Of a DNA stretch of 32,451 nt, positions 23,281 to 31,572 are shown piece by piece; the first letter of the stretch is position 1, and every line of letters starts with the position of its first letter. Position numbers and translations under genes: made by a program. Location of the stretch: contig JANYCZ010000073.1 in assembly GCA_025360015.1 (NCBI GenBank), positions 1-32,451 on the forward strand, read 5' to 3'. A model generated the notes under the pieces. That model was not told the origin of the DNA and did not search any database. It was given only the letters and a program-made list of their open reading frames with translations. This stretch comes from Verrucomicrobiota bacterium. Its GTDB lineage: Bacteria > Verrucomicrobiota > Verrucomicrobiia > Verrucomicrobiales > Verrucomicrobiaceae.

Positions 23281-24069
23281 TCACATCGCCGTCGTGCGAC
23301 TCACCTCATTGAAGTTAGTCCCATCAAAGATGAAGTGGATCACGAAGACCTTCCCCGACACCGTCCCGCTCGCCAGAGTCCCCGTCGTCTTGAAGGCCGT
23401 GCCAAACGTCAGCGTGTAGCTCGTCGTCCCGCTCGTCGTCAGCACCAGGTAGTAGCCGCGTCCCGGGATCGCCCCCGTCGCTACCGCATTCAGCGTCGCC
23501 GCCTGCGCAGGCGTCAGCATGTAAGCAGACACACTGGAAGCCCACGCCACGCTGATCGTGGTTGCCGGAGTCAGAACACCCGTCGCCTGCAGCCCCACCG
23601 TGCCAGACCCGTTCGGGAGCGTGATCGCCCGGTCCGCCGTCGGGTCCGTCACGCTCACCGTCGTCTCGTACGCATCCGCCGTCGCCCCCTCAAAGCCCAG
23701 GCCATTGCTCACGCCCCACACTCCGCTCGCCACATCCGGCGCATTCGCCGCCAGCGTGGAAAGAAACACCGTGCCCGAAGCATTCGCAAACCTCACACTC
23801 CGGTCCGCCGTCGGCTCCGCAAACGCAAACGCCGTCCGGAACCCGTTGAACGTCTTTCCCTCAAACACCAGCGCCCCGCTCCACGCCGAAACCGCGATGC
23901 TGTTGTCCCTGCCCACCAGCGCATGCGCCGTCAGCGCCACCGGCGGCGCGCTGGGCGGCTGCGCCGGGCCAAAGATCTTCCGCAGCATCACATCCACACT
24001 GTCCGCCCCCATGGCGCTCGTGGCGATGGCCGCTGCAATAACAAACAATGCTACAATAGGCTTCTTCAT
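23281..24069 (-). CDS. Exported fibre-like protein
   Basis: A 262-residue protein with the signal peptide MKKPIVALFVIAAAIATSAMGAD. The middle shows fibre-type repeats: GATADAYETTVSVTDPTADRAITLPNGSGTV and the related FAEPTADRSVRFANASGTV. The C-terminal part is a beta-rich domain (GRGYYLVLTTSGTTSYTLTFGTAFKTTGTLASG) ending in FNEVSRTTAM, like many phage head or tail-fibre tips. A cleavable signal peptide is odd for a phage fibre, which assembles in the cytoplasm; it suggests domestication or a cell-surface role. Confidence 0.7.
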   Translation of the reverse strand: MKKPIVALFVIAAAIATSAMGADSVDVMLRKIFGPAQPPSAPPVALTAHALVGRDNSIAVSAWSGALVFEGKTFNGFRTAFAFAEPTADRSVRFANASGTVFLSTLAANAPDVASGVWGVSNGLGFEGATADAYETTVSVTDPTADRAITLPNGSGTVGLQATGVLTPATTISVAWASSVSAYMLTPAQAATLNAVATGAIPGRGYYLVLTTSGTTSYTLTFGTAFKTTGTLASGTVSGKVFVIHFIFDGTNFNEVSRTTAM

Positions 24070-24323
24070 GGTATTCAGTTAAGTTGTTGGTTTATCGTTA
24101 TCATTCTCGCAAAATCGTCCTCGAATTCCTGCTCGATCAATCCGCCCCGCCAGCACCACCCACACCGGGCAAAACTCGCGCAAACAAACATCGAAGCTCG
24201 AAATCCCGTCTCATTGTCACCCCTATCTACTTGGGCCCAATTTTCAGATAGCCAGCGAATTATTTATTTATTTTTTCACATGGACACCAGAGCCACCCAC
24301 ATCATACCAGCATCCAGCATCAT

Positions 24324-26576
24324 CTACGCAACAGCCCCCGGCGTCGCACCCTGCGCGCCCGCCTGCTGCTGTGGTGCCCCCGCCGCAGCCCCAGGCTGCC
24401 CAGCCGCACCCGCCGCCTGTTGCTGCTGCGCCGCAGCCTGCTGCTGCTGCTGTTGTTGCTGCGCAGCCATCATCGCCTTCAGCCGCGCCTGCTCCGCAGG
24501 CGGTAGCAGCGGCAGGCAGCTCTCCACCGTCACCGCCGGCTTGCGCACCATCTCCTCCGCGTTCGAAAACTCCAGCGCCTTCAGCGCCTGCACCACGCCG
24601 ATGCGCGCGCCCACCTTGTCAATTTCGGAGAGCCCCGCGTAGCTCTGCTCCATCTGCATCATCGCCTTCGCCCCCTCCAGCTTCGTCTGGTTCTGCTCCT
24701 GCGTCAGCAGCATCACCACATCAATGTCCAGGTCCCGCACATGGTCCGGCGTTAGAGTCACCAGCTCCTTGTTATGCCCCTCGCCCCACACAAACGCCTC
24801 CGAGCGGTCAAAGTTCGCATACAGCAGCTTCACCGCATAGCTAAAGCCCCGCCCCTTGGATCTCCGCAGCCTCCGCACCGGCTTCTTCAGCAGCACCGCC
24901 GCACGGCTGATCAGAGACTTGATCCCCGTCGCCGTGTTCGACTCCGGCACCGAAGACAAATCCCCTTGGCTCGCATTCGTGATCCCACTTCGCAGCTGCG
25001 CCAGTTGCATCCCCGTTTGGAAGAGCTCCATGCTCCGCGTATCCGCATCCGGCAGTTGGGCAAACTCCAGGCACTCACCCAGCGTCTTCCCCGCCTTCGG
25101 GCGGATCGTCTTCCCCGGGCCGATGATCACCGCACCCCCGTCCTCATCCGCCATCATGTTCTCCTCATGCACCGCCGTCAGCGGATTCGCATGCATCTCA
25201 TTGCGGAAGTTCACCTGGTTCCACAGATTGTCCGTACCCGTCTGCAGATACGCATACTTCGAGAAAAATCCCCGCCCATAGAGTCGATGCGGCACCGGCT
25301 CCCACACATCACACTTGATCGGCAGCTCCGCCCCTGGCGATACATTCGCCAGGTAGTCCCCCCACACGATCCAGTCCTCATGCACCGGCGGAAACACCAG
25401 GCACATCCGCGCCTCCTTGCCCGTCCCCGTCACATCCGCCCGCACATACGCCTCGATCAGCCTCACCCTAGTATTCAGCAGTTGCTCCGCCTCCACCTCA
25501 CCCAGCGGCTCCTCCGCCGACGGCATCGTCACCGTCGCATCCGCCGTCCGCTCCCGCTGCGCCTCCGCCTCCGTGCACACCCGCGTATCCGCGCAGCGCG
25601 CCAGGCGGATCGCATCCTCCTTGGATAAATGAAAGCGCCGCATCGCCTCAAACGTGCTCATCTCCACACTCACATACACATTCGTATGCCGCAGATCCAG
25701 CTCCGGCGCATCCTCACGAAAGGATATATCGTGGTAGTGGATCGGCACCGCCTCGATCCCCTGGCGGATCACCGTCTGGCGGGTCTCGTACGCCTCCTTC
25801 CACTCCAGCTTTCCTTTAAGACGGCGGCCTAGCGCTTTGACTTGGGCGTCGGAGGTGACGTGGGTGCCGGTGGCGTCGAGGACGGGTTTGCCGTCGGCGT
25901 GGAGGCAGGAGATGGTGGCTTCGTGGAAGTCGGTGTCCACGGCGTAGAGGGTCTTCATGAAGGACTCGCCGAGGGTGACGGCCTGGTCGATGCTGAGGCA
26001 TTGGGCATCCACGAAGCGGCCGTCGCGGAAGGTCCACTGGAGGTGGTGCTGGATGTCGTCGGCCAGCTTGGTGTCGGCCTGGCCGACGGGGTTGGCGGCG
26101 AACCACGGCTCCCCGCCGTAGATGTCCTGCTCTGCCTGGGCGGCGGCGAATTCGGCGAGGGAGGCGACGACGTTGACGGAGTCGTTGGCCATTTCAAAGA
26201 TGCTGCCGGCGTCTTCGTCGGCGCGTTCCTGCCGTTCGCGCCGGGCGCGGGCGCGGTGCTCGAAGATGTCCTGCGCCTCCTGGCTCCACTTCAGGCGGTT
26301 TGCCCGCCACTGCACCAGCCCCTCATCATAGCCCGCCTTCTGGGTGCGGGCCCATTGGACGAGGCGTACGGCGCGCGTGCCGCCATCGGCGGCCAGGGCG
26401 TCTTCGAGCGGGGTCTTCTTGCGCTTGCGCACCAGCGCGGCCTTGGCGCGCAGTGCGGCGACCTGTCCGGGTGCGGAGGCGTCATGGGCTGCGGAAGCGG
26501 ATGAACGGGACCCAGCGAAAGCGATGGGTGTGGAGGGGGCACCGGCAGGTGGAGGAGGAGCGGGGACGAGGGGCAT
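24324..26576 (-). CDS. Portal-like protein (head-tail connector)
   Basis: About 750 residues. The central and C-terminal parts resemble podovirus-type portal proteins: LYGRGFFSKYAYLQTGTDNLWNQVNFRNEMHANPLTAVHEENM, the Gly-rich IIGPGKTIRPKAGKTLGECLEF, and GITNASQGDLSSVPESNTATGIKSLISRA ahead of the long C-terminal helices. A Gln/Ala-rich low-complexity tail ends it (poly-Q and AQGATPGAVA). I chose ATG 26576 because the longer frame from 26966 crosses Ser/Pro-rich tandem-repeat DNA. Portals form the dodecameric DNA gate of a capsid. No terminase or capsid gene flanks it. Codons end mainly in C up to about residue 250 and in G after that. Confidence 0.75.
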   Translation of the reverse strand: MPLVPAPPPPAGAPSTPIAFAGSRSSASAAHDASAPGQVAALRAKAALVRKRKKTPLEDALAADGGTRAVRLVQWARTQKAGYDEGLVQWRANRLKWSQEAQDIFEHRARARRERQERADEDAGSIFEMANDSVNVVASLAEFAAAQAEQDIYGGEPWFAANPVGQADTKLADDIQHHLQWTFRDGRFVDAQCLSIDQAVTLGESFMKTLYAVDTDFHEATISCLHADGKPVLDATGTHVTSDAQVKALGRRLKGKLEWKEAYETRQTVIRQGIEAVPIHYHDISFREDAPELDLRHTNVYVSVEMSTFEAMRRFHLSKEDAIRLARCADTRVCTEAEAQRERTADATVTMPSAEEPLGEVEAEQLLNTRVRLIEAYVRADVTGTGKEARMCLVFPPVHEDWIVWGDYLANVSPGAELPIKCDVWEPVPHRLYGRGFFSKYAYLQTGTDNLWNQVNFRNEMHANPLTAVHEENMMADEDGGAVIIGPGKTIRPKAGKTLGECLEFAQLPDADTRSMELFQTGMQLAQLRSGITNASQGDLSSVPESNTATGIKSLISRAAVLLKKPVRRLRRSKGRGFSYAVKLLYANFDRSEAFVWGEGHNKELVTLTPDHVRDLDIDVVMLLTQEQNQTKLEGAKAMMQMEQSYAGLSEIDKVGARIGVVQALKALEFSNAEEMVRKPAVTVESCLPLLPPAEQARLKAMMAAQQQQQQQQAAAQQQQAAGAAGQPGAAAGAPQQQAGAQGATPGAVA

Positions 26577-27108
26577 GGCTGTTGAGGAGTTGGCGGTTGT
26601 TGACGGTTGTTTTGAAGAGGAAGAAGAGTTGGCCGAAAGAGGGGAAAGAGATGAAAAAGGGGGAAGGGGAGAAGTTGATGCTGGATGCTGGATGCTGGAT
26701 GCTGGATGCTGATCCCATCTGAATCGGGTTCCTGTTCCTGTTGCTGTTCCTGATCTGGAGCTGGCTTGGTCGCTGAGGCTTCCTGCTGGGCTTGAGCTCC
26801 CATGCTGCGCTCGAGCTGAGCGACGAGGGACAAGCGAGGACAGGCCAGGCCAGGCGAAGCCAGGGGATGACGATGGACGTGAGGGAGCTGTGAACCGGGA
26901 ACGGCGAAGGTGGTACGAGGCCCACTCATCCCTCCGAGTTCTCCACTCCGTCAGGCTGTCACCCACACCCCTTGGGCCCGGATTTGGAATCGCAAGCGAA
27001 ATTGTGGGTTCGCCTGCGCAAAAAAGTACTTTGGCCGTTCCTGCCTGATCTGGTTCTTCCTGCTTGAAAATACCAGTGCGGCGAAAATCCAGTCAACTTA
27101 TGCCATCG
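26577..27108. other. Gene-free gap between portal gene and toxin-antitoxin pair, with 7-base tandem repeats
   Basis: GATGCTG is repeated five times without interruption at 26677-26711. Frames here are low-complexity (Ser/Pro/Gln/His-rich) and mutually overlapping on both strands, so I call no gene. The upstream region of the phage-like cassette and the 3' end of the PIN gene meet here. The boundary of the phage-derived block, and any attachment site, should lie in this gap, but I see no clear direct repeat matching the left boundary at 10180. Confidence 0.45.
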
Positions 27109-27663
27109 TCACGAGTTCAACTCATCGAGCAGGCGCGCTGAAAATTCGGGCACGAAACGCCCGAGATCAATCAGGTGATCCTCCAGGGTGCAGCCCCGCT
27201 TCTGGGCGATGCCTCCCAGCTGGTGCATCACATGCAGCGGCTCCAGGTCAAACAGGGTGAGCAGATAATCCTGCGGGTGTTTGGCGGTCACGCCCCATGG
27301 GGTCAAGGCCACCGCAGTGAAATCGCGCAGGTTGAAAGTCAGAATGACTTCGGCCTTGCTGTGAATGGCACAGGCGAGCACATGCCTGTCTTTTGAATCG
27401 TTTGTGCATTGTTCCACCAGATGCTCAAAGCCTTGGACGAGTCCTTCCGGGAAAGCCCGGCGCAGTTCGGATTGAAAACTGTCCGCAATGCTCTCGCTCC
27501 ATCGCAGTCGTTGCACCTGGGTGCGGCGGGTTTCTGCCAGGATTTCCTCGCTCCACACGGGCAGGTACAGCCGTGGTTTTTCAGCGAGGAGCAGCAGCAG
27601 ATTGGCCACGCCGTAGTTGGCCAGCACGCAGGCATCCAGCACCACTCGGAAGTCCGCCCTCAT
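27109..27663 (-). CDS. PIN-domain toxin-like RNase
   Basis: A 184-residue PIN-fold protein. VVLDACVLAN gives the first acidic residue (D10); EEILAETRR supplies E40/E44; NDSKDRHVLACAI supplies D92; TFNLRDF supplies N111 and D114. Together these are the acidic metal-binding set of PIN RNases, which cut RNA in type II toxin-antitoxin systems. The C-terminal 60 residues extend beyond a minimal PIN domain. Its ATG overlaps the stop of the HTH protein gene by four bases, so expression is coupled to the likely antitoxin. The RNA target is unknown. Confidence 0.8.
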   Translation of the reverse strand: MRADFRVVLDACVLANYGVANLLLLLAEKPRLYLPVWSEEILAETRRTQVQRLRWSESIADSFQSELRRAFPEGLVQGFEHLVEQCTNDSKDRHVLACAIHSKAEVILTFNLRDFTAVALTPWGVTAKHPQDYLLTLFDLEPLHVMHQLGGIAQKRGCTLEDHLIDLGRFVPEFSARLLDELNS

Positions 27664-28121
27664 GCACCTTCAGCCGTGGGCATGTCAGGGAAGTAGAGGT
27701 CGGCAGCCATCACCTCATCCGTCAGGCGGTCCATGCCCTCGCGCCGGTTCTTGTCCCGCTTCTTTTCATAGGCCAGCAGATCCTTGAAAGTCACCCGCCG
27801 GTGAGATCCCACCTTGTGGTGGTGCATCTCCCCTTTTTCCAACAGGTCCACCAGATGCTGGCGCGAGACTCCCAGGTAGTTCGCCGCCGCCTGCGTGGTG
27901 AAGGCCTCATCCTCCGGCATCATCACGATGGCCTTGCGTTCGGACATCAAACGCACGATGCGGGCAAAGTGGGCAAACAGCGCCTCTGGAATGTGCGTGC
28001 GGTTCCCGTGCTCGTCGATCAAGGCGACATGATCCGGCACGGCGAAGACCTTAGCCAGTTCGGCAAGCTGGTCTTCCGGGATCAGGGAGGGATCGAGGCG
28101 GTTGTTTCGAGTGGTCAGCAT
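27660..28121 (-). CDS. HTH-domain antitoxin partner of the PIN protein
   Basis: A 153-residue protein. AFTTQAAANYLGVSRQHLVDLLEKGEMHHHKVGSHRRVTFKDLLAY (residues about 73-118) is an excisionase/MerR-like helix-turn-helix (HTH_17). The N-terminal 70 residues are helical and C-terminal residues 119-153 are charged, likely the toxin-binding tail. I use ATG 28121 (MLTTRNNRLDPS); the longer frame from 28157 adds a poorly conserved-looking N-terminus. Known operons pair such proteins upstream of PIN toxins, with the HTH protein repressing the operon. The upstream gap of 172 bases to the DUF488 gene contains its promoter. Confidence 0.75.
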   Translation of the reverse strand: MLTTRNNRLDPSLIPEDQLAELAKVFAVPDHVALIDEHGNRTHIPEALFAHFARIVRLMSERKAIVMMPEDEAFTTQAAANYLGVSRQHLVDLLEKGEMHHHKVGSHRRVTFKDLLAYEKKRDKNRREGMDRLTDEVMAADLYFPDMPTAEGA

Positions 28122-28293
28122 GGCAGCAGAAGTCGTTATTGGCGTCCCGAGACGCACGGCGGCACCTCTCTTCGGTAGAGGCTTGCCGCATGCGTCAAGC
28201 CTCCACCTCCAAGTCAGAATTTCAAGTCAATATTCGCTACAAACGCTAAATTGGACGCAAGCCTTGACGCGATTGCTCAAAATTCACCCCACC

Positions 28294-28695
28294 TCACACT
28301 CGGCTGGATTCAATGACCTCCTTCAGCAGGTGGCGGTGGCAGCAGGGCTCCTCCTCCGCGCAGTGGCACATCAGGGTCACGGGCTGGCGGCGGGCGAGTT
28401 CCTTGAGCAGGCGGAGGGTGAATTTCTGGCCGTGGTTCTTGATGCGCGCGTTCTTCCTGTCCATCGGCGCGGGTTCAAAGAGTTCGGCCTTGTAGCGGCG
28501 GCTGAATTCCTCCCAGCCGATGCGCTTGGCCTGGAAGGCTTTCAGCAAAGGCTCGCTCGGGCCCAGGTTGGGCATCCAGGCATCGTAGCGGGTGCTGCGG
28601 CACCCGCGCACGGTGTAGCGTGTCACGAGGATGCGCAGGCCATCGCACTTGCGGTCGATGGGGCTCCAGACAGAGGCGGTGCGGAGGGCGGGCAT
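28294..28695 (-). CDS. DUF488 family protein
   Basis: A 133-residue protein. VTLMCHCAEEEPCCHRHLL (residues about 106-124) is the hallmark of DUF488, including paired Cys and His residues that may bind metal or a cofactor. RTASVWSPIDRKCDGLRILVTRYTVRG forms the N-terminal strands, and GWEEFSRRYKAEL lies in the middle. The biochemical role is not established. DUF488 genes are frequent near restriction-modification and other defence genes; here the gene is divergent from the MmeI-like gene with a 105-base shared upstream region. The ATG is 28695; a longer frame from 28728 is less likely. Confidence 0.8.
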   Translation of the reverse strand: MPALRTASVWSPIDRKCDGLRILVTRYTVRGCRSTRYDAWMPNLGPSEPLLKAFQAKRIGWEEFSRRYKAELFEPAPMDRKNARIKNHGQKFTLRLLKELARRQPVTLMCHCAEEEPCCHRHLLKEVIESSRV

Positions 28696-28800
28696 GGGGT
28701 GCGGAGGCTGAGTTGATGACGAGACCACTCTCTAGCAGCACATTCACTCCCGCAACCCCTTGCCATCGGAATCATCCCCCGCTTTGATAAGTAAATCCAC

Positions 28801-31572
28801 ATGAACGCCGTCGAAATCGAAGAAGCCGTCTCCAGGCTCGCTGAAGCTCCCTTTGATGCGGAGAGCTTTCCCTTCGCTTTTTTGGAAGCATTTGGCAATA
28901 AGGAGACCACTCTCAAGCGCTTGCGCAGCGGAGACTCGAATCAGTCGGACCTTCCTGGCGGCGTGCTTCAGCGGACCAATATCCACATCAAGGTCTGCGC
29001 GGAAGGGCAGGTCACCGCCACGTTGGCTGCGCTGCAGCAAAGCCCGAAGACCGCTTCGCAAAAGGCCAAGTTCATTCTCGCCACCGACGGCATTAGCTTT
29101 GAGGCGGAGAACGTCGTGGATGGCGAGACAGTCGCCTGCGCCTACGCGGACTTTCACAATCACTTTGGTTTTTTCCTCCCGCTCGCAGGCATCACCACTG
29201 TCAAGCAGATCCGGGAAAATGCCTTCGACATCAAGGCCACCAGCCGCCTGAACCGGCTCTACATCGAGCTGATCAAGGAAAACCCCGAGTGGGGCACAGC
29301 AGCCCGCCGCGAGGACCTGAACCACTTCATGGCCCGGCTGATCTTCTGCTTTTTTGCCGAGGACACCGCCATCTTCGGAGAGAAAGCCCGCTTCACCGCC
29401 ACCCTTGAGCAGATGAGCGCACGGGATTCGTCAGACACCCACGAGGTGCTTTCGGAACTCTTCCGCGCCATGGACGCCAGCCCTGTGGAGCGCGCGGCTG
29501 CCACCATCCGCAATTGGGCAACTGCCTTCCCTTATGTGAACGGCGGCTTGTTCTCAGGCAGGGTGGACGTGCCCCGCTTCAGCCGCATCGCCCGTTCCTA
29601 CCTCCTCCATGTCGGCAGCCTCGACTGGACGAAGATCAATCCCGACATCTTCGGCTCCATGATCCAGGCCGTGGCGGATGACGAAGAGCGCGGCGCTCTC
29701 GGCATGCACTACACCAGCGTGCCAAACATCCTCAAGGTGCTCAACCCGCTCTTCCTTGATGAACTCCGCGCCAAACTCACCGAGGCCGGAGACAATGCCC
29801 GCAAGCTGCTCAATCTGCGCCAGCGCATCGCCCACATTCGCGTCTTTGATCCCGCCTGCGGCTCCGGCAATTTTCTCGTCATCGCTTATAAACAGATGCG
29901 GGAGATCGAGGCCGAGATCAACCGCCGCCGTGGCGAGGCCGAGCGCAAATCCGACATCCCCAAGACCAACTTCCGAGGCATCGAACTCCGCCACTTCTCC
30001 TGCGAGATTGCCCGCCTCGCCCTCATCATCGCTGAGTATCAGTGCGACGTGCTCTATCGCGGCCAGCCGCTCGCCCTAGCTGATTTTTTGCCCCTGGAAA
30101 AAGCCAACTGGATCACTTGCGGCAATGCTCTCCGCCTCGACTGGCTGAGCATCTGCCCGCCTACGGGCAAAGGCGTGAAAAACCGCGCCGATGATTTGTT
30201 TGAGACGCCACTGGATCAGGTCGAGATCGATTTCGAGAATGAGGGTGGGGAAACTTACATCTGCGGGAATCCCCCCTACATAGGCGACAAAAAACAGAAT
30301 AGACCTCAAAAAGCTGATATTGAACAAGTCTTTGGGCGAATTACCAGCTGCTGGAGGTCGCTTGATTACATATGTGGCTTCATCTACAAGGCATATCAGT
30401 ATCTGCTTTTACAAAACGGCGTCTGTGCATTCGTTTCCACCAACTCAATCGTTCAAGGACAGCATGTGCCACGATTTTGGAGCATTCTGCTGAGTGAAGT
30501 TGAGTTTTGTTTTGCTGTTAGCTCATTCAAATGGGCTAACCTGGCAACGAACAAAGCGGGTGTTACATGTGTTATTCTGGGGATATGCCGATTTGGAGAA
30601 CGAAAGACGAAATTTCTTTTCGAAGGAGATAGCGTTCGGCAAGTTTCCAACATATCGCCCTACCTGACGGCGGGGCCAACCGTCATTGTCAGTCCAAGTA
30701 ATCTTCCATTGTTTGGAGTTCCGAAGATGACGCTCGGGAATGTGCCAAAAGACGACGGAGGGCTTCTGATGACAACAGATCAGCTAGATGAGTTACAATT
30801 AACGGAGGACCAGAAGGCACGCTGGATCAAGTCGGCACTTGGATCGACAGAGTTCATTCAAGGAAAGCCACGATACTGTCTGTGGATTAGGGACGAAGAT
30901 TTGGCGGATGCTTCCAAACACACGGGGATCTCCACCCGCATTGAACACGTGCGCCGATTTAGAGAAGGAAGTATTGATCCTGGAATGGCTCTGATGGCGA
31001 GCAAGCCACATCAGTTTAGGGAGATGAACGTTCCCAAACGAACAGCTATAGTCATTCCTCGTGTTAGCTCGGAAAATCGGCCATTTCTACCTACTGGTGT
31101 GTTCGATCCGCGGTCAATCATCACGGATAGGAACTATGCCATCTATGATTCGCCATTGTGGTGCATCGCTTTAATTGCCTCGCGTCTCCATTGGGTCTGG
31201 ATCGGTACAGTTTGTGTGCGGATGCGCACGGACTTTTCCTATTCCAACACCCTCGGCTGGAACACCTTTCCCGTCCCGACCCTCACCGAGCAAAACAAAG
31301 CCGACCTGACCCGTTGCGCTGAAGACATCCTGCTTGCCCGTGAGGCACATTTCCCGGCGACGATTGCCGATCTCTACGATCCCGAGACGATGCCGGCCAA
31401 TCTGCGCGCCGCCCACGAACGCAACGACGAGACGCTGGAGCGCATCTACCTCGGCCGCCGCTTCAAGAACGACACCGAGCGCTTGGAAAAGCTTTTCGAA
31501 CTCTACACCCAGATGACCGCCAAGGCCCCCGCGAAGAAGGCGGCGCGACGAACGAAAGGAGGCGAGGCATGA
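28801..31572 (+). CDS. MmeI-like restriction-modification / DNA methyltransferase protein
   Basis: A 923-residue protein, the length of MmeI (type IIL). The N-terminal part (LPFAF..AFG..ETTLKRLRSG..NQSDLPGGVL and HNHFGFFLPLAGI) and the helical spacer (GTAARREDLNHFMARLIFCFFAEDT) are typical of this group. FDPACGSGNFLV (F349-V360) is SAM motif I and NPPY (N490-Y493) the catalytic motif of an adenine-N6 methyltransferase. A target-recognition region follows, and FSYSNTLGWNTFPVP (about 811-825) opens the conserved C-terminal part. I cannot point to the PD-ExK nuclease residues at the N-terminus, so cleavage activity is unproven. DNA from about 30270 to 31235 is visibly more AT-rich. The stop overlaps the next ATG by four bases. 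Confidence 0.8.
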   Translation: MNAVEIEEAVSRLAEAPFDAESFPFAFLEAFGNKETTLKRLRSGDSNQSDLPGGVLQRTNIHIKVCAEGQVTATLAALQQSPKTASQKAKFILATDGISFEAENVVDGETVACAYADFHNHFGFFLPLAGITTVKQIRENAFDIKATSRLNRLYIELIKENPEWGTAARREDLNHFMARLIFCFFAEDTAIFGEKARFTATLEQMSARDSSDTHEVLSELFRAMDASPVERAAATIRNWATAFPYVNGGLFSGRVDVPRFSRIARSYLLHVGSLDWTKINPDIFGSMIQAVADDEERGALGMHYTSVPNILKVLNPLFLDELRAKLTEAGDNARKLLNLRQRIAHIRVFDPACGSGNFLVIAYKQMREIEAEINRRRGEAERKSDIPKTNFRGIELRHFSCEIARLALIIAEYQCDVLYRGQPLALADFLPLEKANWITCGNALRLDWLSICPPTGKGVKNRADDLFETPLDQVEIDFENEGGETYICGNPPYIGDKKQNRPQKADIEQVFGRITSCWRSLDYICGFIYKAYQYLLLQNGVCAFVSTNSIVQGQHVPRFWSILLSEVEFCFAVSSFKWANLATNKAGVTCVILGICRFGERKTKFLFEGDSVRQVSNISPYLTAGPTVIVSPSNLPLFGVPKMTLGNVPKDDGGLLMTTDQLDELQLTEDQKARWIKSALGSTEFIQGKPRYCLWIRDEDLADASKHTGISTRIEHVRRFREGSIDPGMALMASKPHQFREMNVPKRTAIVIPRVSSENRPFLPTGVFDPRSIITDRNYAIYDSPLWCIALIASRLHWVWIGTVCVRMRTDFSYSNTLGWNTFPVPTLTEQNKADLTRCAEDILLAREAHFPATIADLYDPETMPANLRAAHERNDETLERIYLGRRFKNDTERLEKLFELYTQMTAKAPAKKAARRTKGGEA

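Noticed and set aside
23272..24642. 456-residue plus-strand frame with Arg/His runs and a Cys run
   Set aside because: Antisense to the exported fibre-like gene and to the poly-Gln tail of the portal gene.
10180..26576. Attachment-site direct repeats bounding the phage-like block
   Set aside because: I compared the left and right boundary regions by eye and found no convincing shared direct repeat, tRNA gene or integrase.
26577..26966. N-terminal extension of the portal frame to 26966
   Set aside because: The extra 130 residues cross the GATGCTG tandem repeats and are Ser/Pro low-complexity; the ATG at 26576 starts more ordinary sequence.
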